Part shown: piece after piece, positions 35,755 through 44,934 of the stretch
How positions within the stretch are numbered: position 1 is the first letter of the stretch
How the letters are laid out: every line of letters begins with the position of its first letter
Assembly (NCBI GenBank): GCA_015061565.1
Contig: SUWI01000005.1
Location: 1-57,704, forward strand
DNA length: 57,704 bases
Direction: 5' to 3'
Source of the DNA: Lentisphaerota bacterium
GTDB taxonomy: Bacteria > Verrucomicrobiota > Lentisphaeria > Victivallales > UBA1829
Position numbers and translations under genes: made by a program
The notes under the pieces: generated by a model
Seen by the model: the letters and a program-made list of their open reading frames with translations, nothing else
Database searches by the model: none
What the model was told of the DNA's origin: nothing

Positions 35755-37548
35755 TCATTCCTGCTGCAGAAAATACAGGATATGCGAGCTCCAGGCATGG
35801 CAATCCGAACGGGGATCGTCAAATTCCTCCGGGAAGGTGGTCAGCCCCTCGTCCTGCAATCGTTCCCAGCGGGCCAGCCGTTTTCGGGTCAGGTCGTCCA
35901 GTCCGAATTCGGAACAGGCCAGCAGATAATAATAGGAAAAATAAATGCTGCACGGAGTCAGGTCTCCCTTTCGCAATCCCGGCACGACCGAAAGATCGCC
36001 GGCGGCCAGCATGGCCAGCACCTGAGGATGTTCCGAAAAATATTTTCGGTCCGGATCCAGGGCATACAATCTCCGTTCCGGATCGTAAAACACCGATTTT
36101 ATTTCGGCCGTCAGTTGTTTCGCTTTTTCATCCAGGCCGGGCATAAGTTCCATTGCCGCCATCCGCCGGAGCGCCAGCACATAGAACCAGTTCAGCACAC
36201 TGTCCGGCCCTTGGCCCGGCGGAACGCCGCTTTTCCAATCCGCGCACCAGTCGATGAAATTCCAGCCTGGCACTTGCAGCAGTCCGTCAACGGTGTTGGC
36301 TGCCAGATATTCCATCAATCTGACCGCGCGCGGCCTCAATTCCATCACCAGCGGATCATTGCCGTGCCGGTCATAATAATCGGCCAGCATCAGCAGCCAG
36401 ATGACCATGAAAGAGGGGATCTTCTGGTCGGAACAGGAGGGATACTGCGCGTTCAAGGCGCCGTCTTCCCGCTGGGACAGCGAAAGCATCCGCAGACATT
36501 TGGCAGGCAGACGGTGATCGCCGAACAGTTTGTAGGCGCAAAGCGCTTCCAGCCTCGAATCGGCCACATACAGCAGCTGTTCATAATAGGGACAGTCCAT
36601 ATAGGTTTCGAACGAACATGCCTGCAGTGTTTCGAATGCCATTTTTTCCAGCTTTGTCCGGGGCTGATGATCCGGATAAGGATAGCCGGTGCAGAAGAAC
36701 CGCGCCTGATACTGCACCTCGCCGGAGACCCGGATCTCCGCATAATGGCCGGCTTTCCACCAGAAATCATGCCAGTCCAGTTCGCCGTCCACTTCGAAAA
36801 CATCGAAATTGCCGATGAAGCAGGAGCCGTCGCGTTTTCCTTTGCGTCCGTGAAGTCCCACCGGATCGAATTCCCCGTCCAGATATGGCGTTTCCGTCCA
36901 GCGGATCTGCACGGTGCCATGGCCTGAGAAATGATATTGACCCCAAGCGCAGACATAGACGGGAAAATAGAACAGACCGGGCGCCCGCCGTTCGGGAATG
37001 ATTTCTTCATACCGCATGGGCGGCAGATCGGGTTCATGCAGCGTGCGATCGTCCTCGAACACTCGGACGGGGCTCCAGACTCCGCCTTCGCCCATGAGGA
37101 TCTTCGGCTCGAAAGCGGAACTGACTTTCACCCGGGGGAAAGCGCCCCAGTCGGGAAACGGGATCTCGAAACCGATGCCTTCCGCGACCTGACAATCCCA
37201 GTTCCGCAGCAGTCCGGCGGGTTCGTCGATCCAGAATCCGTGCCGGACCGTCATCTGGGCATAAGCGCACCGGCGTTTTTTGATGTCCGGTTCCAGGCAG
37301 ATCACCCTCGCGGTCAGCACATGTTTTCCCGGCCCGACCGGCAGGCTGACCTTCTGATAATACCAGTATTGCGCCGCACCGCGTTCGGGTCCGTCGGAGA
37401 TCCTTTCGCCGTCGAGAAAGAGCTGCGCGCGATTGTCCGCACTGTAGCGGAAAGCGAGAGTCCGCGCCTGATCCGCCGTGAAAACACAGCGGTAGACCGC
37501 GATATAAGTTCCGTCCGGGACCTGTGCCGGGATCATCCATCTGTTCAT
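35755..37548 (-). CDS. Alpha-L-rhamnosidase-like (GH78-type) glycoside hydrolase
   Basis: FRYSADNRAQLFLDGERISDGPERGAAQYWYYQKVSLPVGPGKHVLTARV...FETLQACSFETYMDCPYYEQLLYVADSRLEALCAYKLFGDHRLPAKCLRMLSLSQREDGALNAQYPS; GH78-style (alpha/alpha)6 DCPYYEQL motif. ORF track also allows a TTG start at 37554. Confidence 0.82.
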   Translation of the reverse strand: MNRWMIPAQVPDGTYIAVYRCVFTADQARTLAFRYSADNRAQLFLDGERISDGPERGAAQYWYYQKVSLPVGPGKHVLTARVICLEPDIKKRRCAYAQMTVRHGFWIDEPAGLLRNWDCQVAEGIGFEIPFPDWGAFPRVKVSSAFEPKILMGEGGVWSPVRVFEDDRTLHEPDLPPMRYEEIIPERRAPGLFYFPVYVCAWGQYHFSGHGTVQIRWTETPYLDGEFDPVGLHGRKGKRDGSCFIGNFDVFEVDGELDWHDFWWKAGHYAEIRVSGEVQYQARFFCTGYPYPDHQPRTKLEKMAFETLQACSFETYMDCPYYEQLLYVADSRLEALCAYKLFGDHRLPAKCLRMLSLSQREDGALNAQYPSCSDQKIPSFMVIWLLMLADYYDRHGNDPLVMELRPRAVRLMEYLAANTVDGLLQVPGWNFIDWCADWKSGVPPGQGPDSVLNWFYVLALRRMAAMELMPGLDEKAKQLTAEIKSVFYDPERRLYALDPDRKYFSEHPQVLAMLAAGDLSVVPGLRKGDLTPCSIYFSYYYLLACSEFGLDDLTRKRLARWERLQDEGLTTFPEEFDDPRSDCHAWSSHILYFLQQE

Positions 37549-37550
37549 GG

Positions 37551-37715
37551 TCAAAACCTGAAAAAAACGCTATGGTCAAAACTCGACCCCGCCTGCCAAC
37601 CGTCGGCTTTCTGCACAATGGTATGCCGGACGGCCGGATTCGGGCGTGAAACAGCCGGCTGCGATCCCCCGACGGCCAGAGCCGCCAGAACCGTCAATAA
37701 CAATGCGTTGAACAT
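37551..37715 (-). pseudogene. Truncated ORF: signal peptide plus ~35 residues of an otherwise missing secreted protein
   Basis: MFNALLLTVLAALAVGGSQPAVSRPNPAVRHTIVQKADGWQAGSSFDHSVFFRF*; GGAG Shine-Dalgarno upstream; 54 aa only. Confidence 0.6.
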
Positions 37716-37721
37716 TTTTCT

Positions 37722-37799
37722 TTACTCCATAATTAATTTTCCGAAAAATTCAGGGACGCCATAGGCGACACTGAAGACAGGACTCCAGGTCCCTTTTTT
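37722..37799 (-). pseudogene. 3'-terminal remnant of a CBM9-like-domain protein gene
   Basis: Reverse strand KKGTWSPVFSVAYGVPEFFGKLIME* matches the ..WSP...FGxLxF ending of the CBM9-like domains in the two DUF4838 proteins here; no upstream reading frame. Confidence 0.6.
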
Positions 37800-37810
37800 T
37801 CATTTTCTTT

Positions 37811-39664
37811 TTATTTCAATTCAAACAAAAGTGTTTCGGGTCCATTTGTCTGCCAGACGATCTCATTCTGTCCGGGAGCAAATTCTTTTCCGGAATAGAG
37901 TTCTTTCTCAAATGTCATTCCGGCGGGCAGAGACAATTTCAATTCCTGTTTGTCCTTGCAGTGAACTGCCGCAAAACGGCTGTTGGCATATACCGGAAGT
38001 TCCGCTTCAGAGTAGAAATGGACTCCGGCTTTCTTTGCGAGGACTTTGATATCTGCGGTGGTCAGCTCCTGCGGATTGCGGATGAATGCAGAGTTCCAGC
38101 CGCCCATGGCGTGGAATTCGATTCCCTGCGCTTCGCTCACCGGCTTGCCGATCCATTTTTCGCAGCGGGATTCATCCAAAGATGTTCCATCGCTCAAGCC
38201 GGGTGCATAAAGCCACAGGATCACGCGGTTATTTTTCAACAGATATTCTTTCAGCATGGCTTCTTTTTCCGGTGTGATTTCCCACGGACAAGCCATGACA
38301 ACAAACTTGATTTTGTCCAGATTCGGGATTTTCGGAATGTCGCTCATGCAGTAACATTCGAACGGAAATCCGGCTCTGTTCATCTTGATTCTTGTATCGC
38401 AGGCAAAATGACTTTGGCGGGTCCATTTTGTGCCGTGAGCGATATAATAACCTGCATCGGGGTCAACGATCATGATTGCTTCTTCCACCGGAGCAACGGG
38501 AAGTTCGACATTTTCGGTATAGATCTGTTTCATCTTTGCAAAATTGTCGAAAAGCACCTGTTCCTGATAGAAGCCTCCCCACATATCGAACCACCAGAGA
38601 GATGACTGATTGATGAGTGCAAGGGCAAATTCCCGCTTGATTCCTGCGAGATCTTCAGCCGTATCTTTCCATGCCGGAACGTCAAAGCGGACATAAGGCG
38701 ACAAGACATGATTATAGGTGTGAGTTCTCTGGTCGCACTCGTGCATGTGAGTTTTACCTGCAACTTTTTCTGTTCCGGCGCAGCCCTGCCAGCCGCTTCC
38801 GCCGCCCATATCACGGTCATCATAAGACCCCGGAGAAATCATGAAATCAATATCCGGACAGTTCGCGACTTTATCATAGTCGAGATGCGTACTTTCTGCA
38901 GCTTCCTTACGGTCAATAACATAGCCATAGAAAACACCGATTTCAACATCTTTCCGGATTCTCTTTCTTGTTTCCGCGGCAAATTCGCAGATGGAATCTC
39001 CGGTGAGTTCATTACAGAATTTCCGGTAATCGAAAACATCGGAAGTTTTTGCCGGATCGAGAAGAAATTCATCGTAGGCAGCCTTGCACATCCGCAGCGC
39101 AGACGGCGGCTCGCCATACGGCAGACCTTTTTTCTCACGCCATTCCACATATTTCTGAGCTTTGGGCAAGCCGCAGAGATCGTTGTTGTGATCGAACCAT
39201 TCGTCTGTATGACCGCATGCGATCACATACGCAACGATGGAATCCGCATAATTCTTTTCGGTATGTTCCAGAAACGCCGCAAGGAAATCCATTGTCGGTT
39301 GTTTCCAATGATCATTGGCGAGTGCATCGGAAAGATGGGTAAAGCTGTCGCCGGTTTCCCGGTACAAACTCATGCGCCGTGCAAGCCATTCCGGACAGTT
39401 CAAGTCGATCATACAGATAAGTTTGATATCTTCTTTGATCCTTTTCAAATCGCTGATCTGCTGATCCAGAGAATCAAAATTGTATTTTCCGTACCAATGC
39501 CATATCGGCGGATATTTTGAGTAAGGCAGGCCGAGCGAGTTGTTGGAATGCCCCGGAAAGAAGCAGATGGTATCCAAGCCGATATCAACGAAACGCTTCA
39601 TCGTTTCGAACTCAGGATTGAATGACCGATATGCAAAGTAATGGCGGTTCATAATAAGCATCAT
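37811..39664 (-). CDS. GH42-like TIM-barrel glycosidase-like protein, no signal peptide
   Basis: MNRHYFAYRSFNPEFETMKRFVDIGLDTICFFPGHSNNSLGLPYSKYPPIWHWYGKYNFDSLDQQISDLKRIKEDIKLICMIDLNCPEWLARRMSL...; C-terminal GATase-like KFVVMACPWEITPEKEAMLKEYLLKNNRVILW; ATGA overlap with next gene. Confidence 0.68.
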   Translation of the reverse strand: MMLIMNRHYFAYRSFNPEFETMKRFVDIGLDTICFFPGHSNNSLGLPYSKYPPIWHWYGKYNFDSLDQQISDLKRIKEDIKLICMIDLNCPEWLARRMSLYRETGDSFTHLSDALANDHWKQPTMDFLAAFLEHTEKNYADSIVAYVIACGHTDEWFDHNNDLCGLPKAQKYVEWREKKGLPYGEPPSALRMCKAAYDEFLLDPAKTSDVFDYRKFCNELTGDSICEFAAETRKRIRKDVEIGVFYGYVIDRKEAAESTHLDYDKVANCPDIDFMISPGSYDDRDMGGGSGWQGCAGTEKVAGKTHMHECDQRTHTYNHVLSPYVRFDVPAWKDTAEDLAGIKREFALALINQSSLWWFDMWGGFYQEQVLFDNFAKMKQIYTENVELPVAPVEEAIMIVDPDAGYYIAHGTKWTRQSHFACDTRIKMNRAGFPFECYCMSDIPKIPNLDKIKFVVMACPWEITPEKEAMLKEYLLKNNRVILWLYAPGLSDGTSLDESRCEKWIGKPVSEAQGIEFHAMGGWNSAFIRNPQELTTADIKVLAKKAGVHFYSEAELPVYANSRFAAVHCKDKQELKLSLPAGMTFEKELYSGKEFAPGQNEIVWQTNGPETLLFELK

Positions 39665-41988
39665 TTCTTAAGAATTACTTTTGATCTTTTTATTTCATCA
39701 GGCAGGAAACTTGCTGCATGATCAGGTTTGACATCCAATGTCAGTTCAACATCGGAAATACGGATTTTCCGGATCTTTCCAATATAATTTTTCCCGGCAT
39801 AGATAACCAGATTTTCAATATTTCCCTGTTTGATCTTCAGCGTAACAGAAAGATCATCCGGCGCTCGAAGTTTGAAACTCACATCTTTCCAGAGTTTTTC
39901 CAATCCGCCGCAAAGGATCAACGCATCTTTTTCGCTCCGGCAGAGCAGTTCCAGAATTCCCTGAACATAGCATCCCGGAGGTGCGGAACACCACGGATGA
40001 CTGACAAAAATGCCCGGTTCGTTGATTTCGTAAATAATATCAAATGCGCCCGTGGAAATAGATGCTTTCTGAAGATAATCCACAGCTTTTTCTGCATTGC
40101 CCAGACGGATCATGCCGTTTGCAACCCATGAAGCATACCAAGTGCAGATATTTTTTCCGTAAGGATACATGTTTCCGGCTTCCGTTGCACTTCCGGTGTA
40201 ATCCTTGATTGCAGCCAACTGTTTCTGATCGTCCGCCGGAAGAACCGGATAGGGATAAAGTCCGCCGAACACGCCGATACTGCGTTCCGGGCAGCCGGGG
40301 AAGGGAATATATTTTTTCCCGTCAGACGGCAGGTTTTTGCGGAGAGCCGCCGCAGTTGTTCGCCATTCTTCCACAAATTCCTTATCTTCTCCGAGAAATT
40401 CCGCTGCTTTTACGGCAATATCCAGCGTGCAGATCACAGAACAGGTTGTCAGAAACGCATTTTCTCTGGCAGTTCCCAACCGTTCCAAGTCGCAGCATTT
40501 ACCCACGATGATTTTGCCGCCTTCCACTTTGTAAATGGATTGACGGATGAAAAATTCCGCACATTTCCGGATGACCGGATAGGATACTTTCTGCAAAAAT
40601 TCTCTGTCTCCGGTGTAACGGCAGTATTCCCACGCTTCCAGCGCAATGTTGCCCAAATGGAAAATATGATCATTCCAAACACCCGGCGAAGAACATTCGA
40701 AGAAACCTTCTTCATCGGATTGCCACGGATATTTTGCCCCGGAGGAGTAACTCCAGTTCGTTGTGCGGTCGATGGCATTTTTCAGAGTGTTGAACCGGAA
40801 CTGCGGAATCCTTGCCGCCGCTTTCCGGTCGTTGATCATGCAGAACAGCGAGGTAAACAGATTGAATCCAAAGTAGTTCCCGTTCCAGCTGTACGGATGA
40901 ACTCCCACAGGAACGCCCCACGGAGTTGAGGTGCATTTCAGGTTATAGACTGCACTGTAAAACACATCCTGCATTTTTTTGTCCGGCAGCTCAATATCGA
41001 AGCCGTTCCAGAAATTTTTCCATTGCTCCGCATGTTCCGCAAAAAGTCCGGCAAACTTCTTTGTTCCAACTTCTGCAATCAGCGTTTTCTGTTCTTTCTG
41101 CCATTCATTTTCGCCGAAAGAATCGGTGTAAAGCATGAAAAATTCCAGTGTTTCCGGTACATTTTTGAATATCAGAGAGACCCGGCAGCCGTCAACTTCA
41201 ATTTCCGGTTTTGCTGTTGGACAAAGAATCGTTACCGCTCCCTGCAATGAAGTCTTGATCCCTTCGATCTGATAGCAGATTTCAGCCCCGTTTCCGTCGG
41301 ACAGCGACTTGATGGTGTAATTGCTCCATCTGACCGGTTTCCGTTCAGTTCCGGCAGAGGCGTAATAGTAGTCGAAACGATAAGCAGAATCCGCAGGCAT
41401 TCCGGTGAATTTCTTCCGGACTGCCAGCATAGGACGATCATGGTGAACAAAAGCGTGTGTGTAAATGGAAGAGCCGTTTTCGAACATGTTCCGGCATCCG
41501 CTGGAACCATTGCCGAGATCAAGGATCTGTCCGGAATCTTTTGCATTACCGAACTCTTTTCCTCCGGCAGAACAGCTGTCTTCAAAGTAACCGAACGGAA
41601 TCAAATCGCGCAGCAAAGTATCATAACGCCGTCCGGCAAGATAAACGCCCGGAGTCAGGTCAAGAAGGGTTGCGCGTTTTCCGTGGTTGGTATAACGGAT
41701 GTTCTGCTTCTGCGCTCCGGAAAGGTCAATCTGAGTATAGAGTGTTCCGTTGGAAATAACTGGAGCGCAATAGCTGACATTGTCCTTTGACGGCTGATAA
41801 TGTCTCACCAGCTTTTCCTGAGAGATCTGCTGTCCTGAAAGCGACGAGCCTGTCACCTGTTTTACTGTTGCAGGACAGACTTTGAACATCCCGGCAAGAG
41901 TGTGGATTGACGGCAGAGTGTCAGGGGACAGTCCGTCCCTGATCCCGGCTGCGATCTCATTTGCGATTTCTATATATCCAATTGGCAT
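39661..41988 (-). CDS. Chimeric protein: N-terminal truncated GntR-type HTH fused to (alpha/alpha)6 glycosidase-like domain
   Basis: MPIGYIEIANEIAAGIRDGLSPDTLPSIHTLAGMFKVCPATVKQV | TGSSLSGQQISQEKLVRHYQPSKDNVSYCAPVISNGTLYTQIDLSG...; HTH aligns to AAEIAEKIKNGTYSDTLPSISHLSEIYGVCPATVKRI of the regulator at 44935-45984. Confidence 0.8.
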   Translation of the reverse strand: MPIGYIEIANEIAAGIRDGLSPDTLPSIHTLAGMFKVCPATVKQVTGSSLSGQQISQEKLVRHYQPSKDNVSYCAPVISNGTLYTQIDLSGAQKQNIRYTNHGKRATLLDLTPGVYLAGRRYDTLLRDLIPFGYFEDSCSAGGKEFGNAKDSGQILDLGNGSSGCRNMFENGSSIYTHAFVHHDRPMLAVRKKFTGMPADSAYRFDYYYASAGTERKPVRWSNYTIKSLSDGNGAEICYQIEGIKTSLQGAVTILCPTAKPEIEVDGCRVSLIFKNVPETLEFFMLYTDSFGENEWQKEQKTLIAEVGTKKFAGLFAEHAEQWKNFWNGFDIELPDKKMQDVFYSAVYNLKCTSTPWGVPVGVHPYSWNGNYFGFNLFTSLFCMINDRKAAARIPQFRFNTLKNAIDRTTNWSYSSGAKYPWQSDEEGFFECSSPGVWNDHIFHLGNIALEAWEYCRYTGDREFLQKVSYPVIRKCAEFFIRQSIYKVEGGKIIVGKCCDLERLGTARENAFLTTCSVICTLDIAVKAAEFLGEDKEFVEEWRTTAAALRKNLPSDGKKYIPFPGCPERSIGVFGGLYPYPVLPADDQKQLAAIKDYTGSATEAGNMYPYGKNICTWYASWVANGMIRLGNAEKAVDYLQKASISTGAFDIIYEINEPGIFVSHPWCSAPPGCYVQGILELLCRSEKDALILCGGLEKLWKDVSFKLRAPDDLSVTLKIKQGNIENLVIYAGKNYIGKIRKIRISDVELTLDVKPDHAASFLPDEIKRSKVILKK

Positions 41989-42001
41989 TTTTCAGGAATC
42001 C

Positions 42002-44011
42002 TTATTCTTCGATCAATACATCGTAATCGATGTTGTCAGAAGCGAATTTCCAGGTGCCTTTTCCGGTCTTGACTGCTTTGCTGCGGAGAGATTTGTAATT
42101 CTTTCCATCGGGCAGTTCGAAGAACGCTTCCACTGCTTTCGGTTCGATGGAAACCAGAATGACAGCTTCTTTCCCGTTGTCAGCGATAAAACGTCTTCCG
42201 CGGAGGGTTGCAGTCTTGTTGTCAATCTTCATTTCCGGAGCGGTCTTGTCTCCCATGATGTAGGGAGCAAGTTTATTCAGCAGGTTTCCGGAGGAGGCAA
42301 CTCTGGGCCACATTTTTTCAGAGTGTTTCGGATCGACTTCATTTCCTTTTGCAAAGATTGCATGGTAGGAGAAGTAATAGAAACCTTTTGCATTGTAGAT
42401 GGCTGCGAGCAGCGGAAGAGCAGTGAGCTGTCTTTCTTCCGGCAACTTTTCGCCCAATTTTCCGCGGTAGATCGCGCGGTCATAAGCCTGAGTGCAGAAC
42501 CACCAGGGAGTCTTCATATCCGACAGCATTTTGAATGCTTTATCGGATCTGGTGAGAGTGTTTGTGCCGGGATCGTGATCTGCTCTGGAACCGAAGGGGT
42601 AGGAGTCAAAGACGAGAACGTCGCCGGTCGGAGCGAAGACAGAGAAGTCATCGGGGTTGTTGGTCAAGCTCAAGGTCATGTGGTTCGGGTCAGCTTTTGC
42701 AAGGATTTCCCGGTTCTTTCTGATGTCCGGCAGCTCGATACGCGGGTTTTCGTCAGAAAGATAGTATGCCAGCAGGTTTTTATTGTCTCTGATGGATTCG
42801 CCCAGCAGCTTGATGATGCCGTCAGGGGTGGTTTCATTTCCGAAAGAGCCTTCCACTCTCGCGCGGAGACGTTCTTTTCCGGGAACCATGAGAACCAGCT
42901 GGACGATGCCTTTGAGGTTATATTTTTCCAGGAAAGCCAGCAGGGCGTTCATCTTTTCGGGAGAGTTGGAACCGATTCCCTCCGGGTTGCGGTATTTGAT
43001 CCCGAATGAGACGAAGTTGAATCCGTTTTCGGAAATTCTCTTGTAGTCTTCTTCTTTCATGTGCTGATAAGTGAAGAATCCGATGGGCAGGAACTTTTTG
43101 CCATTCAGCCAGGTAACGCCGTTTTCATCAAGTCTGGTTCCGACATTTCCGGTTTTCTTTGCGGTGGAAAGACGGCAGGTGTATTCGGTTACGATCTCTT
43201 TTTTCGCAGTGTTCAGCATTTTTGCTGTAACTGTGAAATAATCCGTTTTCGGGAAATCGATTTTGGTTTCAAAGAGATAGTTCTTGTTGGCGGGGACAAG
43301 ATACTCTTTGCCTTCCACGTTCAGGTAAAGCTTGATATCTTTGTAATCAGGAAGTGTGCCGTTGTAGAAATAACCCTGATAAGCAATCTTTCCATCAGCT
43401 TCCATTGCGCTGTTGCAAGGTTTGACCGGGATGAGAACGGAGTTCAGGTCTGCGGATTCCACAAGGACTTCGTCAAACCAGATTTCTCCTGTGTGCCACC
43501 AGTCGAAATGCAGTTTCAGTTCGGCATCTTCTTTTGCATCGTTGGGAATCTTGATCGTTGTGTAGTATTTTGTCCAGCTTTCAGAGGCATTGAACTTGGT
43601 GTCCCAGAAATGCTTTGCCTGTTTCTTGTTTGCCTGATCCTTGTAGAAGATCGAACCGATGATGATACTCATGCGGTGTTTGTTTTTCAACTGGAAGTTT
43701 TTGACACGATACTGCAAAGTGATTTTGTAGGTTGCGCCGGGTTTGACTTTGATTTTGTATGACGGGGAAGGAATGATACTTTTTTTGCTGTCGCTCACAC
43801 CGTGCAGCGCAGCGGTTCCGAGGATACCGTCTTTGTTGTCGACCGAGAATCCTTTCGGAATGACCCAGCTGTTGGAGCCGGAGTTGAAGTTTTCAGAACA
43901 AACTGCTGCAAAGCCGTTGTTTTTATACCCTTTCAGCAGTTCAGATCCTGCCTGAAGAGAAAACAGTGCAGTACTCAGCAATCCGAGCATGAAAAATTTG
44001 TTCATTTTCAT
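42002..44011 (-). CDS. Secreted TIM-barrel glycosidase-like protein with N-terminal carbohydrate-binding-like domain
   Basis: Signal peptide MKMNKFFMLGLLSTALFSLQA; beta-sandwich KVKPGATYKITLQYRVKNFQ...IWFDEVLVESADL; LDENGVTWLNGKKFLPIGFFTYQHMKEEDYKRISENGFNFVSFGI...LLAYYLSDENPR. Confidence 0.72.
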   Translation of the reverse strand: MKMNKFFMLGLLSTALFSLQAGSELLKGYKNNGFAAVCSENFNSGSNSWVIPKGFSVDNKDGILGTAALHGVSDSKKSIIPSPSYKIKVKPGATYKITLQYRVKNFQLKNKHRMSIIIGSIFYKDQANKKQAKHFWDTKFNASESWTKYYTTIKIPNDAKEDAELKLHFDWWHTGEIWFDEVLVESADLNSVLIPVKPCNSAMEADGKIAYQGYFYNGTLPDYKDIKLYLNVEGKEYLVPANKNYLFETKIDFPKTDYFTVTAKMLNTAKKEIVTEYTCRLSTAKKTGNVGTRLDENGVTWLNGKKFLPIGFFTYQHMKEEDYKRISENGFNFVSFGIKYRNPEGIGSNSPEKMNALLAFLEKYNLKGIVQLVLMVPGKERLRARVEGSFGNETTPDGIIKLLGESIRDNKNLLAYYLSDENPRIELPDIRKNREILAKADPNHMTLSLTNNPDDFSVFAPTGDVLVFDSYPFGSRADHDPGTNTLTRSDKAFKMLSDMKTPWWFCTQAYDRAIYRGKLGEKLPEERQLTALPLLAAIYNAKGFYYFSYHAIFAKGNEVDPKHSEKMWPRVASSGNLLNKLAPYIMGDKTAPEMKIDNKTATLRGRRFIADNGKEAVILVSIEPKAVEAFFELPDGKNYKSLRSKAVKTGKGTWKFASDNIDYDVLIEE

Positions 44012-44037
44012 TTTCCTTCCTGTGTTTTGATATCAGA

Positions 44038-44862
44038 TTATTCCGGTTTCCATCTGCGCCAATACACGTTGGTGGACCTGTATGTGCCAACATGACCATC
44101 CTTGAAGATGAAGTTTGCGCTCTGATTATGCTTGCTGAAGTCGATCTTGTAACTAAAGTTGGAGGAAGTCGTTGCCTGATTCTGGTAGGTATTTGTTACG
44201 GCATTGGAAGTCTGTGTATAATATGCCAATTTAGTTCCTGCGCTGAATTCAGTGTAGGGAACTTCGATCATGATAACAGTTCCGTCAGAGATTGTATTGA
44301 GTTTACGCGAATCGTAAAAATAATATTTTGAGTCAACAGCAGATTTCGCCCAACCCGCGGATAGTCCACCGGATGTACTGTCAGGACCGAATGTGGGACG
44401 ATAGGTGGGGCCTTTGAGGATCGGAGCTGTTGCGACTCCTTTTTGACGGCTAAAACCATACTCTTCTTTCTGAGCCGGGCAGATAAAGAGAGGATTGGAC
44501 GGGAAGGATGCAAGCTGATTTTCAAAGGTCGGTACCGCAGTTTCGCCCGGTTTCAGGATATAGGGAAGTCCCAATTCCTGGGCAATATAAACGTTATGAG
44601 TATTTCGTCCGGCTTTCTTTTCTGTTCCCTTGTTATAAGCGGCAGGCGGAAGAAAATCATTATTATTTTCTGCATATAACAAAGCTCCGAAACTGACCTG
44701 TTTCATGTTATTGACACATGCGATTTTCCGACTGGATGCTCTGGCCCGGTTCAGCGCGGGCAGCAGTATTCCTGCCAGAATGGCGATGATCGCGATCACG
44801 ACGAGGAGTTCTATCAAGGTAAAGCCCTGTTCTTTTTTCCGTTGTGTTGTTTTGATGCTCAT
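44038..44862 (-). CDS. Prepilin-type N-terminal cleavage/methylation domain protein (pseudopilin)
   Basis: [77 protein letters not shown]-terminal [13 protein letters not shown]. Confidence 0.93.
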   Translation of the reverse strand: MSIKTTQRKKEQGFTLIELLVVIAIIAILAGILLPALNRARASSRKIACVNNMKQVSFGALLYAENNNDFLPPAAYNKGTEKKAGRNTHNVYIAQELGLPYILKPGETAVPTFENQLASFPSNPLFICPAQKEEYGFSRQKGVATAPILKGPTYRPTFGPDSTSGGLSAGWAKSAVDSKYYFYDSRKLNTISDGTVIMIEVPYTEFSAGTKLAYYTQTSNAVTNTYQNQATTSSNFSYKIDFSKHNQSANFIFKDGHVGTYRSTNVYWRRWKPE

Positions 44863-44934
44863 TTTGTTCCTCCTTGGTTTTTTATTTGAAAACAACTAAT
44901 TGTTTCGGTGCTGAAACCTTATTATTCGAGCTCA

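Noticed and set aside
37551-37580. 11-bp direct repeat ATGGTCAAAAC as an insertion-sequence target-site duplication
   Set aside because: The copies are only ~24 bp apart with no element between them; more consistent with a deletion scar or local slippage.
41882-43009. 375-aa plus-strand ORF across the 39661/42002 gene junction
   Set aside because: Antisense to two supported minus-strand genes; no domain signature.
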